Source of the DNA: Candidatus Thalassarchaeaceae archaeon | Lineage (GTDB): Archaea > Thermoplasmatota > Poseidoniia > Poseidoniales > Thalassarchaeaceae | Assembly (NCBI GenBank): GCA_029250565.1 | Contig: JAQXFA010000074.1 | Span: 1 to 16,573 of the forward strand | Direction of reading: 5' to 3' | Length of the DNA: 16,573 nucleotides | Shown here: one piece after another, positions 1 through 7,191 of the stretch | Position numbering within the stretch: position 1 is the stretch's first letter | Layout: each line of letters begins with the position of its first letter | Position numbers and translations under genes: made by a program | Notes under the pieces: generated by a model | The model's database searches: none | What the model was told of the DNA's origin: nothing | What the model saw: only the letters and a program-made list of their open reading frames with translations

Positions 1-2
1 CA

Positions 3-647
3 AAATATGCAGAAAAGGGTTATCTTTGGATGATTCCAAAGTCAGATGGAAGGGCTAACATTGGGTTAGTTACTGAAAATAAAAAGGGAGCCGTAAAGGC
101 ACTTGACCAATTCATAGAAAATGGTGAATTCAAAGGATTAGAAATGATCAATCCACCTTGGCGGAAAGAAGGAATGAAACTACGAGGTTTTGGGGGGACG
201 ATCCCAATTTCCGGGCCACATGAAGTCACTCATGCTGATGGAATAATGCTGATTGGTGATGCCGCTGGCTTTACTTCACCTCTGTTTGAAGGTGGTTCTC
301 ACTTGGCTTTGAAATCAGCATCATTTGCTGCACAAACAGCCGCTGAAGCGATTGCTGCTGGAGATATAACCGCGTCGAAGTTAGCTGTTTATTCAACTAG
401 GTGGAAAACAGAGTTCCCCCCTTATGAAAAAATACTGAGAGGCAAAACAGCCTTGTATTCACTTAGTGATTCTGATATGTCATTGATGGGCAAATGTTTC
501 CCCGAAGAAATGTCTTCAATGGGAATATCAGGAAAGGCAATGGTTGGAATTCGTTTACTGGTTAGAAGGCCAAGTCTATACTTTAAGAAAATAGTTCCAG
601 CGATGTTGGCTTTTGGTTATAGTCGCGCTAAATACTATGGTTGGTAA
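3..647 (+). CDS. Geranylgeranyl reductase family flavoprotein, 3' part (5' end outside the window)
   Basis: This is the C-terminal part of an FAD-dependent geranylgeranyl reductase, the family that saturates isoprenoid chains of archaeal membrane lipids or quinones. The frame is open to the left edge, so the true start lies upstream; the ATG at 30 is internal. Seen: YLWMIPK at about residues 7-13 of the visible part, matching the substrate-site motif YxWxFPK of the family. It is followed by an FAD-binding GDAAGF segment (near 258-275) and a PLFEGGSHLALKSA stretch that packs on the flavin. The tail is basic and aromatic and ends in YYGW. Alternative: another FixC-like flavoprotein. The GDAAG-x3-P-x2-EGG pattern and the YxWxxPK motif favour geranylgeranyl reductase. 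The exact lipid substrate cannot be read from this fragment. Confidence 0.82.
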   Translation, partial: KYAEKGYLWMIPKSDGRANIGLVTENKKGAVKALDQFIENGEFKGLEMINPPWRKEGMKLRGFGGTIPISGPHEVTHADGIMLIGDAAGFTSPLFEGGSHLALKSASFAAQTAAEAIAAGDITASKLAVYSTRWKTEFPPYEKILRGKTALYSLSDSDMSLMGKCFPEEMSSMGISGKAMVGIRLLVRRPSLYFKKIVPAMLAFGYSRAKYYGW

Positions 648-711
648 TCATAACAATCAACCAGTCCTTGTGGCCGAAATTGCCATCAGTTGATGGCTAC
701 TCGCTCAATTC

Positions 712-3258
712 GTGCAGTGGCTTCTTTGGTTAGCAATCGCCGTTTCCATAGCCGGCATTTCGATACCGTGGAAGAATCTGTCTACGGAGCAATCATTGTG
801 GTTTCCACGGCTCATCACAATGATCCAAATTTTGCCATTTATTGCTCTTAGTTGGCTGTTTATCAGCGATTCGACAAACTATGATTTGGTTCGTCTTTAC
901 GGTGGTAGTGAGATGCCAGTCGCCTATCGTATCAGTGCAGTTTGGGCAAGTAGGGAGGGGCCAACTCTTCTATGGGCCGGCTTGTTGGGAATATGTGGGC
1001 TTGCTTTCCAAGGTGCGGAGAGGGATGAGAGTTCAGTACTATTCCGTAAATTAGTCAATGGCGCAGTTCTAACACTCTTCTCTATTGCTATGATGATGCG
1101 ACCTTTCAGGCTTGCTCAAAGTAGTTGGAGAGGTGAATTAAATCCACTACTGCAAACTGATTTGATGGTCTTTCATCCACCACTAGTTTTTCTGTTTTAT
1201 TCACTTTGTATGGTTGTGATGCTAAAGGCGCTAGCCACAGTTCTTAGCAACGATAAAGTTGAGGAGTCTCAACTTCGTGAGATGGTGCTGCCTCCGGCAA
1301 GAGTTGCATTGGCAGTAGGTACGATTGGTGTGGGGCTCGGTGGGCTTTGGGCTTACACAGTGCTTGATTGGGGCGGGTATTGGGCTTGGGACCCAGTTGA
1401 AACAGCCTCCCTATTACCTTGGCTTTGCCTCCTTCTTTTACTTCATTTGCGTGTGACCCCTGGTGGTAAAAATAGTGGTTTTGTCCTTCCATTAGCAATC
1501 CTTCCTGGATGGTTCTCTATCCACGCGACCATGGTCACTAGAGCCAATGGTGTTTGGGCTTCGGTACATGCCTTTGTCTCAGAAGATGTTGGGTCTCAGA
1601 GTGATTCTGCAGTATTGCGAATTATTGACCTACAGAACACAGGAGTAAGTGGGACAGAGGTCATTACGTACCTCATTTCATTGGTAGCAATTTTGGCAAT
1701 CACTGTGGCGGTTATGGTTAGTCGGCAGGCTAGAATTGGTGGTGGAGAAAATCTGCAGTTTGCTTCTAGATTTTCATTATGGATGATTTTACTATTACCT
1801 TTATCTTGGCTAATTACTGTCGATATGTTTGGGGCTGAATCAAGCTTAATTGAGCGTTTGCCTACATTCATTCTACTCATAGCAGCAGCATCTCCATTGA
1901 TGGCAATCATGTTACCACCTGATCCAGCTGGTCCGAAGTTATTTGCTGACCGTGAGAAAGCGGTCTCAATGGCTGCTGTGATTTTGTTATCATTAATCAT
2001 AGATGAACCATTAATTGCAACTCTTCTCATCTTGCTGATGCTCTTGAAAGCAAGTTCAGATAAAGAGTCAGAAATGATTTGGACTGTTGGTGGAATAGTT
2101 GTTATTCTAACATCTGTTTATGCTTATCTCATTGACGTGTATGCCGCTGGAACTGGTTTGTTAATCTTCATTTGGCCGTTACTGATTCTAGATATTGAAG
2201 AAGGAGATGAGCAGACTTTGAAGGAACGCATATCTGAACTTTCAATTCGAAAAACCCAAATTCGGCTATCGCTATTCGCACCTATTGTTATTGGTGGAAC
2301 ATTTTTCACATTGACTTGGATGTTGTTGGTTTCTAGTGTTGATGGGACTTCACTAGCAATGCATGAGATGTTCGGTGCTCCACTTATTTTGTTAATCGCT
2401 TCTGCTTTAGCAACATATTCGTGGAAAGATACAGTACCTGAAAAAATGGTCCCTTTTCTTCTATTAGGTTTTATTATCATAGGAATTGTTGTAGGAGTAT
2501 TCCTTGAAATCCCTATCATAGGAGATAGCAGTTCTCAGTTTAGTGATACAATAAACCGCGGTGAAGTTGCATGGTTGCTACTACCTATTTTAATCGTAGC
2601 AATTCCTTCAATAATACGTCTCGCGATTGATCTCTATCAACGAACAGCAAAGGGTAATTCCCCTGCAAAAATGCGTAGTGCGCTTGCACATACAGCCCAT
2701 GTGGGGATTCTATTGTTACTGGTTGGTCACATATTCACAACTACACTAATTGACAGAACAGATCCTTCTCATCAAGTGGTCTTGGTACAAGGACAACAGG
2801 TTTCTCACGAAGGATATCTGCTAACTTTTGATGATTGGACAGTACTTTCTCCCGATGATGCTGAATTTGACGAGCGTTTTTCGGTCGGAGATGGTTTCCT
2901 TGGTGCTAAAATTGACATATACAATGAGCAGGGTATTTTGCTGGACACTGTTAATCCAGGTATGTTGAGGTTTGATAGTTCAAACAGTTTCCCTCGTAGT
3001 GAGGTAGATAGGTACACATCTATGACTGGTGATACTGTGTTTATTTTTGATTGGTCGCAAACACAAGCATTAGGTAATGCATCTGGAATTATGGGTTCAG
3101 ATAGTGACGATGTTGGGCTTGATAGAGTACGACTAACTGTTTACCATCTCTCTGGCAGCCATCTTGTATGGGCTGGTTGGCTAATCATTGTCCTCTCAAC
3201 TCTAGGAATCGCTATCACCTCAATTCAGCGGCCCAGTAAGCCGATTCCCTCCATCTGA
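712..3258 (+). CDS. ccmF: Cytochrome c heme lyase subunit CcmF
   Basis: CcmF attaches heme to apocytochrome c on the outer face of the membrane (system I maturation). Seen: an 848-residue polytopic protein with the tryptophan-rich heme-handling motif WGGYWAWDPVE at 220-230. LNPLLQ-x6-HPPL at 144-158 matches the conserved CcmF loop. Four histidines lie where CcmF places its heme ligands: H155 and H286 (VHAF) in external loops, H245 and H663 in membrane helices (E. coli H173, H303, H261, H491). Residues about 680-812 form the usual soluble domain before a last membrane helix. It is longer than typical bacterial CcmF (about 650 residues), with extra hydrophobic segments near 355-500. The start is GTG: an in-frame stop sits at 691-693 and no other usable start codon lies between. 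No ribosome site is visible. No other ccm gene is in the window. Confidence 0.9.
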   Translation: MQWLLWLAIAVSIAGISIPWKNLSTEQSLWFPRLITMIQILPFIALSWLFISDSTNYDLVRLYGGSEMPVAYRISAVWASREGPTLLWAGLLGICGLAFQGAERDESSVLFRKLVNGAVLTLFSIAMMMRPFRLAQSSWRGELNPLLQTDLMVFHPPLVFLFYSLCMVVMLKALATVLSNDKVEESQLREMVLPPARVALAVGTIGVGLGGLWAYTVLDWGGYWAWDPVETASLLPWLCLLLLLHLRVTPGGKNSGFVLPLAILPGWFSIHATMVTRANGVWASVHAFVSEDVGSQSDSAVLRIIDLQNTGVSGTEVITYLISLVAILAITVAVMVSRQARIGGGENLQFASRFSLWMILLLPLSWLITVDMFGAESSLIERLPTFILLIAAASPLMAIMLPPDPAGPKLFADREKAVSMAAVILLSLIIDEPLIATLLILLMLLKASSDKESEMIWTVGGIVVILTSVYAYLIDVYAAGTGLLIFIWPLLILDIEEGDEQTLKERISELSIRKTQIRLSLFAPIVIGGTFFTLTWMLLVSSVDGTSLAMHEMFGAPLILLIASALATYSWKDTVPEKMVPFLLLGFIIIGIVVGVFLEIPIIGDSSSQFSDTINRGEVAWLLLPILIVAIPSIIRLAIDLYQRTAKGNSPAKMRSALAHTAHVGILLLLVGHIFTTTLIDRTDPSHQVVLVQGQQVSHEGYLLTFDDWTVLSPDDAEFDERFSVGDGFLGAKIDIYNEQGILLDTVNPGMLRFDSSNSFPRSEVDRYTSMTGDTVFIFDWSQTQALGNASGIMGSDSDDVGLDRVRLTVYHLSGSHLVWAGWLIIVLSTLGIAITSIQRPSKPIPSI

Positions 3259-3337
3259 TATTGGATAATTTCACCGTTTCACTCATAAAGGGGGAGTCGG
3301 TCGGCGGCTCGCCCCATCAGGGGTTGAAGTGGTATTC
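3259..3337 (+). promoter_or_regulatory. Intergenic leader with a TATA-like element and GC-rich 5' region ahead of the FKBP gene
   Basis: The gap after ccmF starts AT-rich, with CATAAAG at 3284-3290 as the best TATA-like element. It then turns sharply GC-rich (about 3290-3324), including TCGGCGG at 3301-3307 and a small CCCC-ATCA-GGGG dyad at 3312-3323. An initiation site about 25 bases after the TATA-like element would fall near 3312-3318. This is inferred from spacing only. Confidence 0.35.
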
Positions 3338-4087
3338 ATGGAAGAAGGCTCGATTGTGTACATAGATTACGACCTGTATGAGGTTGATTCAGGAAAACTA
3401 ATCGAGACAACTCGAGAGGAGACTGCAAAGTCAAATGACGTTCATGAAGAGTCACGAAATTATGAGCCTCTGTGCATCACTATCGGTGCTGGGGCATTGA
3501 TTCCAGGTTTTGAAGAAAGCCTTGAAGAAGCTGAGGCTGAAACTGATTACGATATTGAGATTCCAGCAGACAAAGCCTACGGTGAACGTGACCCAGGTGC
3601 TGTTGAAATGTTGGGGCCACAGCAATTGGCTCGCCAAGTAAGAGACCCTGACAATCTACAAGTCGGTGGTCCAGTTGAAATCGGTGGTCGAAAAGGCACG
3701 TTAGTCATGTTCCGTGCTGGTCGTGCACGAATTGATTTCAATCACGAATTAGCAGGTAAATCCCTGCGTTATAATTACCGAATCACTAAGGTTGTTGAAG
3801 AGAAGGATGAGATGGTAATGACTCTTCTAAAGATGTCAACAGGGTCTGATGATTTTGAAGTAGAATTTGACGGAGATGATGTATCCATCACAATCCCAGA
3901 GTTCCTTGGATATGATCAATCATGGGGAATGGCAAAGTTCCAACTCATTCGTTCACTACGTGACACTGTTGGTGCTAAGACAATCGTCTTTAGAGATGTA
4001 CACCAATTCAGAGAGGCTGCAGAAGAAGAGGAAGAAGAACATGTCCACGATGAAAACTGTGACCACGATCATGACGAAGAAGAGTGA
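3338..4087 (+). CDS. FKBP-type peptidyl-prolyl isomerase, SlyD-like, with C-terminal extension and His/Asp-rich tail
   Basis: This is a cytoplasmic prolyl cis-trans isomerase and chaperone of the SlyD/archaeal long FKBP class. Seen: an N-terminal FKBP half (about 1-80) with the IGAGALIPGFEESL segment (49-62), and an inserted IF-type chaperone flap (about 82-132) starting after KAYGERDPGAV. The FKBP fold resumes at DFNHELAGKSLRYNYRI (133-149). A further acidic alpha/beta-looking extension (about 155-225) has no function I recognise. The last 20 residues are EEEEEEHVHDENCDHDHDEEE-like, with four His, one Cys and many Asp/Glu, resembling the metal-binding tail of SlyD. I use ATG 3338, which puts the SlyD-type start MEEGSIVYIDY at residue 1; a GTG at 3329 would add three residues. 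A predicted hairpin spans its stop codon. Confidence 0.85.
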   Translation: MEEGSIVYIDYDLYEVDSGKLIETTREETAKSNDVHEESRNYEPLCITIGAGALIPGFEESLEEAEAETDYDIEIPADKAYGERDPGAVEMLGPQQLARQVRDPDNLQVGGPVEIGGRKGTLVMFRAGRARIDFNHELAGKSLRYNYRITKVVEEKDEMVMTLLKMSTGSDDFEVEFDGDDVSITIPEFLGYDQSWGMAKFQLIRSLRDTVGAKTIVFRDVHQFREAAEEEEEEHVHDENCDHDHDEEE

Positions 4088-4096
4088 ACCTCTTTT
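4078..4096 (+). terminator. Possible weak terminator hairpin spanning the FKBP stop codon
   Basis: AAGAG (4080-4084) and CTCTT (4090-4094) are perfect complements around a five-base loop that contains the stop codon. The stem can be extended by a G-T and an A-T pair, and a short T run follows (4093-4096). Archaeal termination depends mainly on T runs, so this is weak evidence. It fits the idea that the next gene has its own promoter. Confidence 0.25.
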
Positions 4097-4119
4097 GATA
4101 GGGCCGACTCGGCGGTGCA
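4091..4119 (+). promoter_or_regulatory. Candidate promoter for the DUF63 gene (leaderless)
   Basis: TTTTGATA (4093-4100) is a TATA-like element about 25 bases before the ATG at 4120, the distance expected for a transcript starting at or next to the start codon. The bases between are GC-rich and contain TCGGCGG (4109-4115), the same seven-mer found in the FKBP leader. A GGTG at 4114-4117 lies only two bases from the ATG, too close to act as a normal ribosome site. Confidence 0.35.
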
Positions 4120-5520
4120 ATGAGCGCTGACGAGGACGAATCAGAATCTTCCGGAGATGCTGATTTGGATGATGAAGTTATAGTTGATAATGAGGATAAA
4201 GATTCATCCTCAAAAGTTCGTTTTCCACGTTCATTACCTGATTCTGAGTTTGCCAATCATGAGTTAGTAGCATTCACAATAATTGGTTTGGGGATGGCGC
4301 TACCTGGTATCGCCTATCTGCTAGGATTTTTTGCTGATGCCTGGGGCTTATGGGATATGATTGACTTAAACATCGTACAACCGATTATTGGCGAAGGTGA
4401 TGGCGATTCAAGTTACAACACTGTTGATACAGTTGCTTATGGTATTCTTCTTGTGGCTTTCATTGTCAGCCTATCTGCACTAATGCGAAAGTGGGGTATT
4501 TCAAGTGATGATAGAATGCTCTACTCATTACTACCTTGGGTATTATGGGCGGTATTAGTTGAAGTACATGAGGACGCAGGACTTTTCGCAGATAATGTTG
4601 ATTCTTGGTTTGTTTCACCAATTATTCATTTCCAAACTGCTGGATGGATTTTACTCATTGGAATCCTTGTTCCAATTTTGAAGGAGATGGAATCCAGTCC
4701 TGAAAAAGATAAGTTCCTAACATTTTTGCCATTGATGGTAGTGGTGGTTAGTCAATTGATTCTATTTTATGACTTTTCAGTAGGTGGAGGTATTGCTGTA
4801 GTAATCCTGATCCCTGGATTCTTTTGGTTCTTCTTTGAAGTTGAAGATTTCAGTTGGAATAACTGGTTAAATAATTGGAATCAATTGGAGCGCTCTTTAC
4901 TATATGCTGGAATTGGTGCTTGTATCTTGAACGCGGTTAGTTTGATGGGTTTTGCTCAAACACAGTTAGTTGCTGGAGAATTAACGATTTGGCCAGCATT
5001 TGTAATTCTTGGTTGCCCACTCATTATCGTAATGACCCTACGCCGTCGCGGCTTGGATTCATTTAGAGAATTGATTAGTGAAAGAAAAATACCCGGTATG
5101 CTAGATGAGGGAATGACTCTCCAAGAGTGGGAAAGTCTTGAAGGTAAAGAGTTTGAAGAAAATGAAAAGCTAGTCAAGAATGCTGCGTTTGCAACACCCA
5201 TTGTATTGTTGGCAGTATATGGTCAACTTGTAGATGGTTTAGCATCATGGTTAGGTGTTGATTTTTTTGGTTATTCTGAAAAGCATGTGTTGTCAACTTT
5301 GGTAATGCGTTTGGCAGGTGGAGATGAAGGTGGTTCTGGTGGCGGCTGGGGATTTTTTGTGGTGAAAATGGCCTTAGCCTTGGTGGTCATAATGTTCTTT
5401 GCTGAATGGCGATGGGAAAAACGCCAATCTCACCTTCGATTATTGGTTGTTCTTGGGCTTTTGACAGTGGGCCTCGCTCCGGGCCTTAGGGACCTAGGAC
5501 GGCTTATGTTGGGTGTTTGA
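4120..5520 (+). CDS. DUF63 family integral membrane protein
   Basis: A 466-residue polytopic membrane protein that I place in the archaeal DUF63 family, whose function is unknown. Seen: residues 1-40 are a very acidic, Ser-rich cytosolic-looking head without hydrophobic segments. About ten membrane segments follow from residue 48. Family-like blocks are YNTVDTVAYGIL (99-110), a DDRML..LLPWVLWAVLVEVHEDAG block (130-154) and WFVSPIIHFQTAGW (163-176). Near the end come GYSEKHVLSTLV (384-395) and the closing GLAPGLRDLGRLMLGV (451-466). The Glu/His of VEVHED replaces the Arg I remember in many DUF63 members (from memory, not checked). The stop overlaps a 9-bp hairpin shared with the leader of the following operon. 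No enzymatic motif is recognised. The family call rests on recalled sequence patterns. Confidence 0.75.
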   Translation: MSADEDESESSGDADLDDEVIVDNEDKDSSSKVRFPRSLPDSEFANHELVAFTIIGLGMALPGIAYLLGFFADAWGLWDMIDLNIVQPIIGEGDGDSSYNTVDTVAYGILLVAFIVSLSALMRKWGISSDDRMLYSLLPWVLWAVLVEVHEDAGLFADNVDSWFVSPIIHFQTAGWILLIGILVPILKEMESSPEKDKFLTFLPLMVVVVSQLILFYDFSVGGGIAVVILIPGFFWFFFEVEDFSWNNWLNNWNQLERSLLYAGIGACILNAVSLMGFAQTQLVAGELTIWPAFVILGCPLIIVMTLRRRGLDSFRELISERKIPGMLDEGMTLQEWESLEGKEFEENEKLVKNAAFATPIVLLAVYGQLVDGLASWLGVDFFGYSEKHVLSTLVMRLAGGDEGGSGGGWGFFVVKMALALVVIMFFAEWRWEKRQSHLRLLVVLGLLTVGLAPGLRDLGRLMLGV

Positions 5521-5540
5521 AGCCGCACCGTTCAAACACC
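5512..5540 (+). repeat. 9-bp inverted repeat over the DUF63 stop codon and the mcc leader
   Basis: GGTGTTTGA (5512-5520) and TCAAACACC (5532-5540) are perfect complements separated by 11 bases. The stem includes the DUF63 stop codon. The TCAAACA part is also complementary to a third copy, TGTTTGA at 5541-5547, so two alternative pairings exist. It could be a terminator or attenuator in RNA, or three half-sites for a regulator in DNA; the sequence alone does not decide. Confidence 0.45.
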
Positions 5541-5550
5541 TGTTTGATTC

Positions 5551-5565
5551 CGACCCTATGGGTCG
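5551..5565 (+). promoter_or_regulatory. Palindrome immediately upstream of the mccB start (candidate operator or start-site hairpin)
   Basis: CGACCC-TAT-GGGTCG is a perfect 6-bp inverted repeat ending three bases before the ATG at 5568. It occupies the place where a ribosome site would be, and no GGTG or GGAG is seen there. It is a candidate operator, or an RNA hairpin limiting access to the start. No regulator family can be assigned. Confidence 0.35.
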
Positions 5566-5567
5566 AC

Positions 5568-7178
5568 ATGGATAGACTACCTTCTTCGGTGCGAACTAGC
5601 GATAAACAATATGCCACAAATTTGGAACATAATCGGGCAATTGTGGCGGCAATGGAGGGTCGTATGAAAGCCGTTATGGAGGGCGGTGGTGGAAAATATG
5701 TTGAACGTCACCGAAGCCGAGGTAAAATGTTGCCAAGAGAGCGAATTGAAGCTATTTGTGACCCTGGTACCGCCTTTCTTGAATTGAGCAAATTAGCAGC
5801 AAACGGCCTTTATGATGGCAACGCTCACAGTGCGGGTATCATTACTGGAATTGGAATGGTTCACGGCCGTGAATGTATGTTCGTAGCTAATGACGCAACG
5901 GTGAAAGGCGGCTCGTACTATCCAATGACGGTAAAAAAACACATACGCGCCCAAAGTATTGCTGAAGAGAATGGTTTACCTTGTATCTATTTGGTTGATT
6001 CAGGAGGCGCATATTTGCCATTACAGGATGAGGTATTCCCTGATAGAGAACACTTTGGCAGAATATTCCGTAATCAAGCAGTAATGAGTGGTAAAGGAAT
6101 ACCTCAGATTTCTGCAGTCCTTGGTTCATGTACAGCGGGTGGTGCTTATGTGCCTGCAATGAGCGATGAATCAATCATTGTCAAAGACAACGGGACGATC
6201 TTCCTTGCTGGACCACCACTTGTGAAAGCAGCCACAGGCGAGGAGGTGACAGCCGAAGCATTAGGCGGTGCCGAAGTTCATACAGTGGAATCTGGAGTTG
6301 CTGATCATTTTGCGGAAGATGAGCCAGATGGTCTCCGAATAGTTCGCAACATTGTTGAGAATCTTCCAGCACCTTACAAAGTTGCGCTAGATGTAACCAC
6401 CCCTGAGCCACCACACCATGACCCTGAAGAATTGTTAGGGATAATTCCTGAAGATAACAGAATGCCATATGATGTTAGGGAAGTCATTGCAAGAATCACC
6501 GATGGGTCACGTTTCCACGAGTTCAAGTCCCGCTATGGCACCACTATTGTTTGTGGATTCGCGCGCATCCACGGTTATCCTGTTGGTATAGTTGCTAACA
6601 ATGGGATCCTATTTTCAGAATCAGCACTCAAAGCTACTCACTTCATTGAATTGTGTGGCCAGAGAGGTACTCCGATTGTATTTTTGCAGAATATCACTGG
6701 ATTCATGGTTGGGAGTGAATACGAGGCCGGTGGGATTGCTAAAGATGGAGCAAAAATGGTAACTGCAGTTGCTTGTGCACCAGTACCTAAATTCACAGTA
6801 ATTATTGGTGGTTCTCACGGTGCTGGGAATTATGCTATGTGTGGCAGAGGATATGACCCTCGATTCCTTTTCATGTGGCCTAATTCTAGAATATCAGTAA
6901 TGGGTGGCCCACAGGCATCAAGTGTGTTGACTACTGTAAAGCAGGACCAGCGTGCGCGTGAGGGTCAGGCACCAATGGAAGGGGAAGAGTTGGATGACTT
7001 CCAAAAACCAATTCTAGAGAGGTATGAAGCTGAAGGTTCTCCATACTATGCTACTGCCCGATTGTGGGATGATGGAATCATTGACCCAAGGGATACTAGA
7101 GATGTATTGGGGTTGAGTATTTCTGCTGCATTAAATGGACCGTTCCCAGATTCAGAATACGGTATTTTTAGGATGTGA
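5568..7178 (+). CDS. mccB: Methylcrotonoyl-CoA carboxylase beta (carboxyltransferase) subunit
   Basis: This subunit transfers CO2 from carboxybiotin to 3-methylcrotonyl-CoA in leucine degradation (also called liuB). Seen: 536 residues, the usual family length, with two crotonase-type halves. Near the start is GGGGKYVERHRSRGKMLPRER (39-59), and then ANDATVKGGSYYPMTVKKH. The N-half oxyanion loop is GSCTAGGAYVPAMSDE (186-201), and the C-half loop is GGSHGAGNYAMCGR (414-427). EAGGIAKDGAKMVTAVA, FLFMWPNSRISVMGGPQA and the other blocks are the version found in methylcrotonoyl rather than propionyl carboxylases. I chose ATG 5568 because MCC-type N-termini begin here; a TTG at 5517, overlapping the upstream stop, would add 17 unconserved residues. 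It heads a four-gene cluster with the matching hydratase and biotin subunits, which supports the substrate call. Confidence 0.9.
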   Translation: MDRLPSSVRTSDKQYATNLEHNRAIVAAMEGRMKAVMEGGGGKYVERHRSRGKMLPRERIEAICDPGTAFLELSKLAANGLYDGNAHSAGIITGIGMVHGRECMFVANDATVKGGSYYPMTVKKHIRAQSIAEENGLPCIYLVDSGGAYLPLQDEVFPDREHFGRIFRNQAVMSGKGIPQISAVLGSCTAGGAYVPAMSDESIIVKDNGTIFLAGPPLVKAATGEEVTAEALGGAEVHTVESGVADHFAEDEPDGLRIVRNIVENLPAPYKVALDVTTPEPPHHDPEELLGIIPEDNRMPYDVREVIARITDGSRFHEFKSRYGTTIVCGFARIHGYPVGIVANNGILFSESALKATHFIELCGQRGTPIVFLQNITGFMVGSEYEAGGIAKDGAKMVTAVACAPVPKFTVIIGGSHGAGNYAMCGRGYDPRFLFMWPNSRISVMGGPQASSVLTTVKQDQRAREGQAPMEGEELDDFQKPILERYEAEGSPYYATARLWDDGIIDPRDTRDVLGLSISAALNGPFPDSEYGIFRM

Positions 7179-7183
7179 AGGAG
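7178..7183 (+). promoter_or_regulatory. Ribosome binding site of the hydratase gene
   Basis: AAGGAG lies eight bases before the ATG at 7192 and overlaps the last base of the mccB stop. It fixes the start at 7192 rather than at the ATG at 7135, which lies within mccB. Confidence 0.6.
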
Positions 7184-7191
7184 CAATTGCA

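Noticed and set aside
648..711. Possible small RNA or tRNA in the gap before ccmF
   Set aside because: 64 bases are too short for a tRNA with promoter. No cloverleaf arms, long stem or T run were found; nothing specific is seen there.
1596..2030. Antisense open frame of about 144 codons inside ccmF
   Set aside because: It lies wholly opposite a well-conserved gene, and its product has no recognisable motif. It is explained by codon bias of the sense strand.
5517..5567. TTG start for mccB at 5517, overlapping the DUF63 stop
   Set aside because: The added 17 residues do not resemble the family, and the region is occupied by inverted repeats. ATG 5568 gives the usual length.
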